Assembly: GCA_020284085.1 (NCBI GenBank)
Contig: JACEVL010000431.1
Span: 1-64,000, forward strand
Direction of reading: 5' to 3'
Origin: Aporrectodea caliginosa
Lineage: Eukaryota; Annelida; Clitellata; Crassiclitellata; Lumbricidae
Length of the DNA: 64,000 bases
Part shown: positions 11,830 through 24,700 of the stretch, piece by piece
How positions within the stretch are numbered: position 1 is the stretch's first letter
How the letters are laid out: each line of letters begins with the position of its first letter
The notes under the pieces: generated by a model
What the model was told of the DNA's origin: nothing
Seen by the model: only the letters and a program-made list of their open reading frames with translations
Databases searched by the model: none
Translations under genes and position numbers: made by a program

Positions 11830-12600
11830 GGTTCAATTGGTAAGGTCGGTCAAAGACACGTCGAACGGTAAAAAGACAAAACAAGAACAAAGAATCGAAA
11901 AAGCAAAAACACAATAAACACGGGAAAAAGAAAGCAGCTGGCTAACAATTTGTCAGCAAATTTTTAAGGGAAAGAGAGAAGTAGAAAAAAGAGAAGGAGA
12001 AAGAGAAAGAGATAGAGAAAGATGGACAGAGACAGACAGAGAGACAAACAGAACGACAGACAGACAGAGAGAAGGTTTCATATAATGAGCGCAGATCATA
12101 GGCAGCAGGAAACCAATCTATTCCAAGCAGATCTCAACGACCGGAAGAACTTCGCTGAAAACAGGATTAGAACGGATACTGGATAACGAGTGTAATGTGT
12201 TCAAACACAAACATCACGCGGGAAGTAAGGAAGAGAGCGGCAAAGAAACGAGCTAAGAGCTAGAGCTAGAGTGAGACAGAGACAGACAGAGTGAAAGAGA
12301 GAGAGACAGAACAGACAGACAGAGTGTCTGAGGCGTCTGACAGATAGAGAGAGAAAACCCAAACAGACAAAGAGACAGAGACAGAGATAGAGATAGAGAC
12401 AGACAGACATTCAGACACACATACATACATGCATAGGCCTACATACATATATACGACATACATACATATATATACATACAGAGAGAGACAAAACAAAGAT
12501 ATATATGTAGGCCTAATATCAAATAAAAGACTTGAATAGAAGAGAAGAGACAGACAGACAGACACACACAGAGACAGATGAGGCAGGGTGCAATTGTGGC
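11830..12600 (+). repeat. Purine/CAGA-rich low-complexity region
   Basis: Long runs of GACA, GAGA and CATA repeats. No gene is visible; open frames on the minus strand are repeats of S-V-C-L codons. Confidence 0.85.
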
Positions 12601-13070
12601 TTTAATTGGTCGCCTCTGATATTTATGTTCCAAACAAAAAACCAAACTGGGTTTTCCGTTTGACATTTATCGTCGAAAACGACGTAGCCTATGTATACCC
12701 TCTAGAGATTCATCATAATCTTCAGATGTTGGTATCCCGCCTGAAAGGTATTCAACTCTTCATTCGTCTTCGAAAGTAATCGCAGCGATTATAATCAGAG
12801 CCACCTTGCGGAGTAACATCTATTATACACCAGAAAACGCACTCACTTTACGACAGGCAGAAGCCCGTCTGGGAATCAGAAGATATCCCTCAGAAAGACA
12901 TACTTTACAATAATTACGTACATGTGAGCAAAGCAAACCCTGACATTCGTAGAGTTTTTCAGCGCTTTAACGTCAGCATTCGTTTCATACCGGTTTAGAG
13001 TTTCGCTCTTGTGAAATGGAGAGTCGAGCACTATTTACTCAGAGGGGGGAGACAGGCTGTTAGTGGGTGA
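12600..13070. other. Nothing recognised
   Basis: Unique-looking sequence with no splice-flanked exon and no repeat that I can name. Confidence 0.4.
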
Positions 13071-13074
13071 CACC

Positions 13075-13275
13075 GCAGGTGGTTGGCGAGCATATGGTGG
13101 GTCTTGGGTGGGTGGGAATATTGCTGGGTGGGTTGGTATATTGGGTGGGCGGATATTAGTTGGGTGGGTATGGAAAGGGTGGGTATCAGGCGGGTGGGTA
13201 TTGGGTTGGTGGGTATTGAGTGGGTGGGTATTGGTTGGGTTGGCATATGGTGGGCAGGTGAAAGTTTTTTCGGTG
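13075..13275 (+). repeat. G-rich minisatellite (GGGTGGGTATT-type units)
   Basis: About a dozen diverged units with paired GGG runs. A 38-bp segment of it (13155-13192) recurs inverted at 13412-13449 with one mismatch. The spacing of G-runs would permit G-quadruplexes. Confidence 0.9.
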
Positions 13276-13449
13276 GGTATTAGTCAGCGGGCACGTGTTG
13301 CTTGCAACGGACAGATTGGTTGATTATGTTTGAATGGTTGAGTAGGTGGATGAAGGACTGATCGACTGACTCCGTCACTCAGATACTCATAAACAGCTAC
13401 TGTTACTGTAGCGCCTGATACCCACCCTTTTCATACCCACCCAACTAAT

Positions 13450-15100
13450 AATTATAATTTATCCGTTGCTTGCAAACAGTTACTGTTACTGTAGCGTATA
13501 CCCAGGAAACAATTTCGAGGGTTTCCATTGGACATGTTCGCTAAAGTTAATTTCTTGTATTTCCAACATAAAATCTCGACAATTTGTTTCTGGGGTTTGA
13601 ACCCGTAACCCTCCCCTAAATACGCCCACAAATAAAACTTATCTCTTGTTATCTCTTTATCTTATCTCATTTTCTTTTAAAGTTGCTTATCCTTCATAGT
13701 CTGTCTCTCTTATCTCAGCGACCTGGTCTTCTGGATGTTGACCTGATTACTGCTTGGATTTGGTGCGCCATCGGTTGAAGCCTTATACAGTAGCCACTGG
13801 CACTATAGAAGTTACTAATCAATCATCAACTCACTAACTCAGTTTAACTCACTGGCTGCCCCACTTATTAAACAAACCGACTCATTGTCTTAATGAGTTG
13901 GTGACTGATTGTTTTAATTAAAATAATTGCCTCCCACTTCGTGGCTCCGTCAGTAGAAGTAGTTAAGTAGTTTCCGTTTAACGACGTTTTAAAACGAAGA
14001 TTATTTGCGCCGCCCTCCTCCCGTATCCAGGCTTGGGACTGGTACCACCCAAAAGAGGCGGTGGCAGATTTCAGTAAGCGTATGAAAGAATGACGCGCCA
14101 TTATAAGGGACGCATTAAGGCTAGTGCGGGCCCGGCTGCTGTTAGTGATTACCTTCTAAAGGCTGACGACCATCAGTCCACCACGCACATATAATTATGA
14201 ACGGACAAATGTAGTAACCGCTGAAGCTCCTTATTCACTTTAGGTATTATGACTTGCAGACGCGTCACTGGACTTCGACCAAACGCCCAGCACGCGCGCA
14301 TCATGCATCCTGCAGGAATTACTCTTCTCAAAACTGCGGTCCCGGGTGCTGCACCCTTAGCACCCCTCCCTTTTAATTCTGGCCTGGCGCCACTGACCGC
14401 ATGAAGTGCGACTCAGGAAGGAATTGAACTATAGAACAGGATTAGTAAACAACTGTGGCGCCCTCTTTCTTTGAGTATCAGCTGCTGTTCAATGTCACAG
14501 ATAATTCGTCGACCAGCGTTGGCAATGAAAACCACTTAGGTGACTCTAGATTGCAAAGGCCTTATGCAATGAACGGCTGGGCTGCTCCGCTGTTCGGTTC
14601 GCTCTTTATGGTGCCAATGCCACTTTCCAGACAATAGCACTCGTCTGATCTGCGTCAGTCTCAAGAGCACCGTCGTCGCCTTAATTGCTGTCTGGGACAC
14701 CTCCAAGTCGTCATTCGCTTTCGTGATGATGATGACGACGATGATGATGAGGATGATAACGATGATGTTGACGCGCATGGTGATGTCATTTAGAGCAGTG
14801 CTTCCCGAACTTTTCAGTGTCACGGACCGGCAGGAATTTTTCCACTGCAGGAGGACCCGTTATTTATGAATTTATAAATTAGTTATTAATTATTTGCAGT
14901 CTTTTCGTTTTGACCTCCTCAAATTCCTCAAATTGTATTAAAATTGATTTAAATGCATGTTTAGCCAATTCTATGCAACAGCATTGCCCTTTAAATGCTA
15001 GCCTATATAATAAGTGTTTTTGTAGTTGTGACTTTTAAAACTACAATAGCCATTTTTTTCCAAGAGTATTTTGACCAGTTTCTTGACACAACTGTCACGA
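13450..15100. other. No gene seen
   Basis: Contains the reversed dispersed module at 13585-13627, a short ACTGTTACTGTAGCG duplication (near 13399 and 13481) and a GAT-rich patch at 14725-14765. No exon could be supported. Confidence 0.4.
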
Positions 15101-15107
15101 GTCTGCT

Positions 15108-15109
15108 CT

Positions 15110-15191
<82 letters not shown>

Positions 15192-15192
15192 G
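15108..15192 (+). repeat. (CAGA)n microsatellite
   Basis: About 21 near-perfect CAGA units with one AACA interruption. Confidence 0.97.
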
Positions 15193-15839
15193 CTGCGGAG
15201 CAGCAACTGAGTTAACTCGCGGACCGGCACCGGTCCGTAGACCAAAAACAACCAAAACAGTATCATCATCATCATTATCATTATCATCATCATCATCATC
15301 ATCAGACTGTTCATCATCGCAAGGGTTTTCTATAGGTTGCTTCTTGTCTGCTGTCGCTTAAAGAGTGTGACAGAGTAGGAGTATTAGATTACCGAAAAGG
15401 CCAACTCTTGTTGTCTTGTCAAAGGCGCAGGTGGCCAGTCATCCGATGTCGCAAACTAATTCAAGCGTAGATAACAGAGCAATGTTACAATGAAAATATT
15501 TATAACAACGCCATTGCCTTTCTCGAGTGGTGCCAGTCCCGAGTCTGGACGAGGGAGGAGGGCGACGCCAACGATCTTATAGCATCCGTAACATAGCATG
15601 CCGTTAAATACTGGAAACTTCGGATGTTTCCAGCTGGAATCCAACTCCAGAGCTTATTGCTTTAAAAAGATTTAACACAACCACTGTAGGTTTCGCTTTT
15701 AGTTTTTTGGCCACACAGATGTTAACAGACGGAGTAGGTGTGCTTTGTATCTGTATAGTCAGAGGTAGTTACTCACAACAGATGGCAATGAGTGAGACTG
15801 AGAGAACGCCAGAAAGACATATTGGAGTCAGAGTAAATG

Positions 15840-15859
15840 TTCAGAGATATAGAGATGGA

Positions 15860-15931
<72 letters not shown>

Positions 15932-16420
15932 TAGACAGACAGACAGACAGATAGCCAGAGATAGAGTGTAGACTGTAGAGTGAGACAGACAGACAGACAA
16001 AGACACAAAGATATAGAGATATACAGAGAGATAGATATAGACATAGATACAGAGAGACATGTATAATTATATACAGAGTGAGAGAGAGAGACAAAAGAGA
16101 GAGAGATAGAAGAGAGAGACAGCCATAGGGAGAGAGAGAGAGAGAGCTAGAGATACAGACAGGCAGCGAGAGCTAGAGAGAGATACATACAGTGTGTGCG
16201 TGTGCGTGTGTGTGTGAGAGACAGACAGACAGACACAGAGAGACAGACAGACAGACAGACACAGAGAGAGAGACAGACAGACATACATACAGACAGACGT
16301 GTGTATGCACTCATATACTTAGACGAACACGTAGACACATAAAAAGAAAAACATACAGAGAGACAGGCATTCCAGAAAAGCTGAAAGGAAGGAGGGAAGA
16401 ACCGTTATGAGACAAGGTAG
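15840..16420 (+). repeat. CAGA/GATA/GAGA low-complexity block
   Basis: Includes a near-perfect (CAGA)n run at about 15878-15930 and another at about 16220-16290, separated by GAGA and TG stretches. No gene is visible. Confidence 0.92.
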
Positions 16421-18780
16421 AAAGAGATAGGCCTACATGTATACAGACTACTGTAACAGGGAGATACAATGGATGAATGAGTGAGCGAATCAGTTAGTAA
16501 TAAGTGAATGAACGGACGAGTGTGAAAGATTTAGGGCCTACTGCGAGGGAGAAGCAACAGTGAGATCCTAGAGAAGGACACAGACAGATACATACATACA
16601 TAAAGAGACAAACACAGCTGGTTAGAGATATACGCAGGCAGAGAATGAAGTTCACCAACTATAGCCTGCATTGAAGATATACAGGATCACTATCAGCCAC
16701 AGCAACAAACAGCTAATGATGAAAACAGAAGAACCAGAAGGCCGTCATAAATAATCGAAGGTTGTCACTTTGGAGCCAAATATATCAGACGAAATGTCCA
16801 CAGTCTTCATCAGAGGTCTTAAGGATCAAGACATGATCGATACATTTGGCACAGACAGACAGAGACAGACAGACCGACGAGACTGACTGATAGACTGACT
16901 GACCGACAGACTTACTGACTGGAGGGGAGGATGTGAGGGTAGAGGAGAATTGGAGAGGATTGGAGAAGAGATGATAGGACAGGAGAGGACAGGACTTCAA
17001 AGAGCAGAGAGGAGAGGGGAAGGGCGGCCGGTATCACAAACACAGAGACAACGAAAAAGAACTTGAGGATAGAGATTAGAGACATTGACATAATACCATG
17101 CAGTAACCGTCTACGCCCGTCTCTCTGTCACGGCCCTTTTTGTGTTCGAGACAGAGTCGGACCTAGAGAAAGAGAGGGAGAGAGGGGAAGAGAGACAGAC
17201 AGAGACAGACCGAGACAGAGGGAATCTGGTTCTGGCTTTGAGCGAATTGCTCGACAGTGTGCCGACTGTAGATAGAGATCATAACGGCTGTTTATTGAGG
17301 CGCCATATAATTGCATAAGTCTGACGACAGAGGCAGATTTAATGCAACGATGAAGACGCACCATATATATAATTATATATAGTCTGTAGCCTACATTATA
17401 ATATACATACACAAAGACGTCTACATATACGTAGGTGTATAAGTGGATATACAAATACATATGTATATATATACGCGTATACACGAAAACATAATATACA
17501 TAGTAATATATTATTATATTCGTTTAATAGGAAAACCAGTTGACACACCGCAACTGGGAAATATCACACGCGAGGATGTACAAATACATAATTATGTAGG
17601 CCTACATATAAACATACAAAGGGCCCACATCAGTAGGCCTTTATCTACATACATGTATAATATAGTAGGCCTATGTGTGGATATAGGCCTATACATGCAT
17701 TTATACACATTATATAGTGAAAATGCAAGGATATACAAATAATTCTTTACATGTATAAGTAGGCCTAGGCCCTATCTACGTACACAAGTAGTCTACATAT
17801 AGGCCTATAGGCCTAAACATGTGTATGCCTATAGAATGGATATACAAATCTTGTGCTAACAAAGGCCGTTGACATTGATATAATTATGGAAAGGTTCTGT
17901 ACAGCTCTCACTGTTAGGCTACCAGATTCACTAATTAATAGGGTTAGATTGATTGTCAGATGAACCTATAGTAATCGGTTGGAATTCCAACAGTTTAGTG
18001 ACATCTTATGGCAACAAAGGTTTTGTACAGCTCTCACTGTTACCAGATCCAGCTACTAACGGTGACTCATGTCGATCTGTCGACTGAACGCAGTCGTGGA
18101 TTTTATTGCAGCATTTAAACCATGTTAAATGTCGTGTAACTAGGTTATCTCATCCAACAAAAGTAGGGCCTATACAAACCTAGATTCAGGCTATATGGGA
18201 CTAGGAAGGCCCATTCCCACTAAGTAGGCTACAAATATATGCATCATACACACATGCGTGCATATACATCTACACATTATGCGTATTACATATGTATAAA
18301 TCCTACATAATATACTATTATAAGGAACATCCAACTGAGAGCCAAATTAAACGCCAAAGCCTTTAATGTGTTCACGTGACTTAAACGATTCGTCTGAATG
18401 TATTATCCGCCGTAGACTGTATCCCCATCTGGCGAAAACCAAACGCACAATCGCGGACACGGCTCGGCAGATCTGCGAGAATTTCTATGCCATCTTAGAC
18501 GGTCAGTCGAAACTGGGACGGATCCGCAGGGTTGGGCAAAGAGGATGAAGGGACCTCGCAGAAGATCATTCCCGCGATTGAAATAAACGGTAGACAGGTA
18601 GGCTAAACTCGATAAGGCAAATGCCTCACCGAAATATCATCATCATCAGTTCCTGCAGATGATGCCAGCCAGTTGGCGGCGATGGTTACGAACAAATGAC
18701 CTCCACTGTCCGGTTATTTGTCAAGTCCCGTGCTCCTCTCAGTGTTAGTGCAACTTTGCAAGTCTTGTTATCTCCTTATC
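16421..18780. other. No gene seen; TA-rich DNA with AGGCCT palindromes
   Basis: Bases 17370-17520 are TA/CA rich. Bases 17590-17820 contain at least seven AGGCCT sites, mostly in the context TAGGCCTA. Bases 17860-18160 are a diverged copy of 6880-7160. Confidence 0.5.
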
Positions 18781-18810
18781 TAGGTTTGTCTATCCAGTGA
18801 ATTATACACA

Positions 18811-18840
18811 CAGTACACACACACACACACACACACACAT
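18811..18840 (+). repeat. (CA)n microsatellite
   Basis: A short, nearly perfect CA run. Confidence 0.95.
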
Positions 18841-19098
18841 TCATTTTCGTAGTCGAAACATAAGCTCTAAAGCAAACAGCACTGCAAACTATCGAGAGAA
18901 GTTCAGTTGCTGCATAAATAAAACACTCTACTATTCCAGATTCCGCCCCCACCTCGATGGGAGAACATCGAAGCCCTGAATACATCAGCCTCTCTGAGCA
19001 GAAAGCGGCAATCAGCGATTCCAAACAATACAAAGCACTCGGCGAGGATATAGTTCCCTACAAGGTGCTCCAGTTGAGGGTCCTTCTCCTAGTCCACA

Positions 19099-19344
19099 AT
19101 GACACATGGAACACTGGAGCTTCACCTCGAGATTGATAACAGTTCCCGAAAATTCACAATCGTACATTGCAAACAATCGAAACATCAAGTTTCACTGACA
19201 CTGACTAAGAGTGAGAACGATTTATTGCAGCCTGAAGGCAAATACTTGTCTGGTGAACAACCATTAGCAATACTGCAGAAAACATTAAAAAACGCATCTC
19301 AATGTGTTACTAGTTTAATTGTGCAGTTGTATAGAGCCCAATAA
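19099..19344 (+). CDS. Possible small protein or terminal exon, unidentified
   Basis: An 81-codon open frame. A good splice-acceptor-like sequence (ccttctcctag) ends at about 19095, four bases before the ATG, and the stop codon overlaps an AATAAA at 19341. The protein has an alternating pattern (LELHLEI, KFTIVHC, HQVSLTLT) followed by a predicted helix near residues 53-79, which looks like a small folded beta-beta-beta-alpha domain rather than random translation. I do not recognise the family. It could be the last exon of a gene whose other exons I cannot find, a single-exon small gene, or chance. Confidence 0.3.
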   Translation: MTHGTLELHLEIDNSSRKFTIVHCKQSKHQVSLTLTKSENDLLQPEGKYLSGEQPLAILQKTLKNASQCVTSLIVQLYRAQ

Positions 19345-19349
19345 AATAT

Positions 19350-20041
19350 TCGAAATTGTAAGTTGACAATAAAAGAATACATCTAAAAAAGGAACAGATT
19401 GCATAAAAAGAAAAGTGTCTGAATATAAAAAGGCAAAATCTTTGGTCTACATTTCAACAATTTTAAATTATACAAGATATTTAAAAATCATACAAAATTT
19501 TTAAAAGCTTAAAGTGCATAAACAAAAAATCACAGAAGTCACAATTTAAAATTACAATATTACCATTTCTAGTCAGAGAAAATAAATGACTGTCTCTGTA
19601 ACTGTTGTAATTGTAACATTAAACTCCAAATTACAATACCATTTCTAGTAAGAGAAAAAAAGGATGATTGCATCTTCACTGCTGTAATCTGAAAAATCCA
19701 CTGCATATAAACTGTGTTGATGTTAATGCATTTAAAGCTAATTAACCATAAATATTACAATTACAAAGAAAAAGAAGAGTTTGAGAAACCATGCTTCCAG
19801 TCGCCCAGTAAGGGTAGGAGAGCATTTGAAGGAGTTTCTGATTATACACACTACAAATTTAAGAGAGTTGTTGACAATGTTGTACAAGTATCATAATAAC
19901 TGAAGAAGAAACTGTTCCATTTAGGAGCTAATAATCTAAATGTAAGGCTCTTATTGCTATAAGGATAATTACATTGGAACCAATGCAAACTCAACATAGC
20001 TCACAGCAATCCTTTTGCACTGGATTACCATAATGTGACAC
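19350..20041. other. AT-rich, nothing recognised
   Basis: Contains two diverged copies of 'ttacaatattaccatttctagt' type text (near 19553 and 19631). No coding signal. Confidence 0.4.
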
Positions 20042-20995
20042 TGAAGCTTTTCTACCTGCGATATATAACAATTAACAGACAATCATGAAAGATTAAAGCT
20101 TTTCTACCTGTGATAAAGAACAATTTACAGCCAATCATGGAAGATTAAAGCTTTTCTACCTGCGATATATAACAATCTACAGCCAATCATGGAAGATTAA
20201 AGCTTTTCTACCTGCGATAAAGAACAATTTACAGCCAATCATGGAAGATTAAAGCTTTTCTACCTGCGATAAGAACAATTTACAGCCAATCATGGAAGAT
20301 AAAAGCTTTTCTTTGTTATCTGCGATATATAACAATCTACAGCCAATCATGGAAGATTAAAGCTTTTCCATCTGCGATAAAGAACAATTTACAGCCAATC
20401 ATGGAAGATTAAAGCTTTTCTACCTGCGATAAAGAACAATTTACAGCCAATCATGGAAGATAAAAGCTTTTCTTTGTTATCTGCGACATAGAACAATTAA
20501 CAGCCAATCATGGAAGATTAAAGCTTTTCTACCTGCGATAAAGAACAATTTACAGGCAATCATCAACGATTACAGAACAATTTACAGCCAATTATGGAAG
20601 ATTAAAGCTTTTCTACCTGCAATCATACAGTCAATCATGGAAGATTTGTTATCTGTGACATAGAACAACTAATAGCCAAGCATGGAAGATTGAAGCTTTT
20701 CTACCTGCGATAAAGAACAATCTACAGCCAATCATGGAAGATTGAAGCTTTTCTACCTGCAATAAAGAACAATTTACAGTCAATCATGAAAGATTGAAGC
20801 TTTCCTACCTGCAGTATAAAATAATTTACAGCACAATCATGGAAGATTAAAGCTTTGTTATCTGTGACATAGAACAATTAACAGCCAATCATGGAAGAGA
20901 AGCTTTTCTACCTGCGATAAAGAACTTTGTTATCTGTGACATAGAACAATTAACAGCAAAGCAAGGAAGATTGAAGCTTTTCTATCTGCAGTATA
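20042..20995 (+). repeat. Minisatellite of 50-60 bp units carrying CCAAT boxes
   Basis: About 16 units of the form: AAGCTTTTCTACCTGCGATA, a spacer, AACAATTTACAGCCAATC, then ATGGAAGATT. Ten units keep the exact string AGCCAATCATGG. Some units are deleted or fused. It lies beyond the 3' end of the minus-strand TRIM gene. Confidence 0.95.
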
Positions 20996-21792
20996 AATTT
21001 CATCTTCTGAATGCAGCAGACATCAGCAGAACACAAGAAATAAAAAGAAATGTTCCATGAATTTAAATGCACAAATGCTTGAGAATGAAACAGTGACTGG
21101 ACCAAACTATTCAGATGTAATAACATTAGTAGTAGTCGAACATCACTGCAAGCACACACATCTGGCCAATTCAATACCGATTCCACCGACCGTAAGGTGA
21201 ACATTGTTTCATCCTACTTATTAAGTTGTTGTGGGCATTAGCAAGCAATAAGCAACATGTTATTAAAAATAATTTGCAGAAATACAGGAAAACTTAAACA
21301 TAAACAGCTATCACAGCAGGAATACTATTATTTTTGTTACTTGACATTCCAGAGGACAGAAGAAAATTGTCAAGAATGCTAATGACATCTGGAATGGCAC
21401 CAAATTGGAATCAAAAGCATAATGAACGTAATTTATTATTTTCATCATTTACTTTTATCAGAGGTACATATGATCTCTCACAATTAACAGCCAATCATGC
21501 TGTTTGTGTTTAAGTTATTGCCTATTTTTCTGTGAATTATTTATTCTTATTTTTTTCATTATAAAAAGAAGGCAAAGGATTTTTCTTGGAATAATATTGC
21601 TGCATTATTATTACAGTAATAATTTATTATTATTACTATACTCAGCAAATCAAAAATCAAATTGGACATTCCAAAACAAACAATAAATTTCCTTTTTACA
21701 TCTTGAGGGATCCTTCCTCTCTCAGGTTATAAAAACATTATTACTATCACAATTATTATTGTTATTAACACCATCTTTTCATTTAGATCAAT

Positions 21793-24700
21793 TTAGCAGA
21801 AGTTGAAAACTGAAATGAGGCATTTGCGATCGGCCACAAACAGCTTTCGATTTGAAGAATCCAGATGAATTCTGATGGGACTATACAAGTTGTGTTTCCT
21901 TGTAAAAAGTTGCTTCTGGAATTCCAGATGAGAATGTAACTGCACCACTCTTCCTCTGCATTGATCGACGACCAATATTGAACCATATGAATCTTCCGCA
22001 AGATACACAGCGCTCCTCAAGCGTTGGACGCCCAAATTTTCACCGAAAGAATTTGTAACAGTTCCATTAACATCAACCTGACATACTCTGTGGAAGTTCT
22101 TAAGACCGTGACTAATCACGAAATTGCCATTGGTCAGTTTTATCGCATGCCAGAGATGGTGTACTCCGGAGCTTGGTGGAATCTTTACTGAACGGATCAA
22201 ACTTCCACTTGGTTTATATTCGTTAATCGTGTTTTCCTCGTGCAATGTCACAACGATATGGGATTCATGTGTTACCGAAAGCCAACTGTAATCATTTGGA
22301 GTTCTCCACTTCTTTATCAGTGTCCCAGCAGCATTGACTTTCAAAACCTCATTTGATTGATCTCGTGACTTCCAATCGATTATGTAGATACACGAATTAT
22401 TAGGACACGATGCTATGTCTCCTGGATCAACTAATCTGGGAATGCGAAGTTCACGTAGTAGTGCAAACGTTGTGGTGTCATACACTTCAACGGTTGAACT
22501 TGCATCACTGACGACATACAGTTCCTGGTATAAGACTGTTATGCCAGAGATTGGTTGGCTGTCAGTTGCTGATGATTTCGTCTTTATTGTGTGAATCCAG
22601 AGTGGATCAAAACAGTTATCTACAATCAATCAACTGAATACTGTCAAAAGTTGAGTGACAACAATTATAGTACCATCAGAGCTTCTCACTTCAGGCGATC
22701 GATCGATTGATCTCCTTGGTCGATCGCCTAGCAAAGGTCTTGTCGAACGGTAAAAATCACGCTCGATATGGATTTTAGACTCCAATAGGAACCTGGAGCC
22801 AGATCATTATTTTATTTATCCAATTGACAGACAGACAGACAGACAGACAGACAGAGATAGACAGACAGACAGACAGATATGACTATGAATTGGTCTTTAG
22901 GCTAGGAATATTTCTCCTCTTAGAGTAGCGCCAATGTTATCACAATCAGTGCAAGCTTGAACAAAACAGACACAAATTAGTCATACTCATATGACAGGAC
23001 AACGTCTTTCCTCGTGATTATTGCAAATTACAACCACCAAAACTATATAAACAAACTACGGTATAATTATGGATAATAAATAATTATACCTTACAATCAC
23101 CTAGACTATGGATAACAGAGAAACAACATTTCTCTACAGCTTATCTATAATAATAATAATATATATAAATTATAGTATGATTACAAATCAGTATGAACGG
23201 ATGAACAAGTTATTACAGGAGAATTTTAACAAGCAGAGAAACAACATTTCTCTACAACAGTGCATCTATAATGCTTCAAAGCAATTGCTTTCACATTAAG
23301 TTTTCCACTGAGCACAACCTCGCCTAAGACTAGCCATACCAGAACAACACGCTCCTCCCAAATGTTTGTAATCAAGATGGATCATATGTACCTTGGGTAG
23401 AAATACTAACAATAATAAATAAAACTAGGTCAACTTGGGTCATCAAGGGCAGTAAACTTCCGCAACTCCCTGACCCGATTCTTCACTTCCCTCTGTGTCG
23501 TCAACTACATGTCATTATTATCTGTGTTTTTGTTTGGAAAAAAATTCACCTTCCGACTCTGAACTTTGACGGCTTCTCCTCTCGCCATTAAATGACTCTG
23601 TCTCTGAAATGTCACCACCTAAACATGAAAACCTTAATTAGTGAATAATCAATAGTTAACCAGCAACACAATTACTTGCATGTACGTTGTTTGAGGAAAA
23701 ATCAAACTGACTCATGACCCAGATGCATACAAAAACAAACAAGATTGAAAATACAAGAAAAATATTGGCATGAAATAACTATTGCAAAGGTCTGACAAAC
23801 AACCAATTTTTGAAGATGTACACCCTCAATGGACATTTGTGTCAACATGTGTACACTTTAAACCAAATGACCACAGAGGGTGTGAAGCATTGAACTAATT
23901 AGGCACACAGCAAGCTACATGTACACGTTTTTGTCATGACAGTATGGCCTCGAAGTTGCTTATTTTTCAATGAACTCACTTACTCTTTCACTTAATTGCT
24001 CACACTGAGTTATTACAAGAACAGTGCTGTAGAAATTTCCAGATAGGACTCGACATAGAGTGGGTGATGTAATGTGATGCCATATAATATAAAGTTATGT
24101 GTTCTATATAGGGAAGTGCAATTGACATTATAATTGTAACCTAACATAGAAACTTGAAGACTCATCTTAAATATTTATCAAAAACCTAATAAGCAACTAA
24201 CATGACAACTGACTGGTAGAGCTTGCCTTGTAACATGACAGTAGGAGTTTGAGCCTCTCCTGACAATTACTGTGTTGGGACTTTGTTCAAGTCCTTCAAT
24301 AACAATTGCTCAATAACATTGTTTGATGCTTTGTCATTATATAGTGGTGCTTAATAAATGTGTAATAATAATAAATAATAAATATGACAACTGAAGTCAC
24401 ACTCCACAGAGGATGACTTGCAAATTTGAAGTTTGGCAGAATCCACTGCTAGTTGAAAGTATCATAAGGCTGAGTAGGAATCTTGAAAGGGCGCTATATA
24501 AATTCTGATTGATTGACCAACTCACCAACTAACCTGAATTGGAGCGTGCAAACATCCAGCTGAACAAACTGCTTCGTAGGGACTCGGTTTTTGCTGGTAC
24601 CAATCCATCATCTGATCGCTCCAAACTAGACTCCAGTGACTGAATAAGAGCTTCTTCTGTACTTGAATGGAAATCTGTACTGTTGACATCTGCAAATAAT

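Noticed and set aside
15003..16410. Long frames of alternating S-V-C-L or Q-T-D-R
   Set aside because: Translations of CAGA repeats, not genes.
18366..18548. 60-codon ORF
   Set aside because: No homology, splice context or repeat support.
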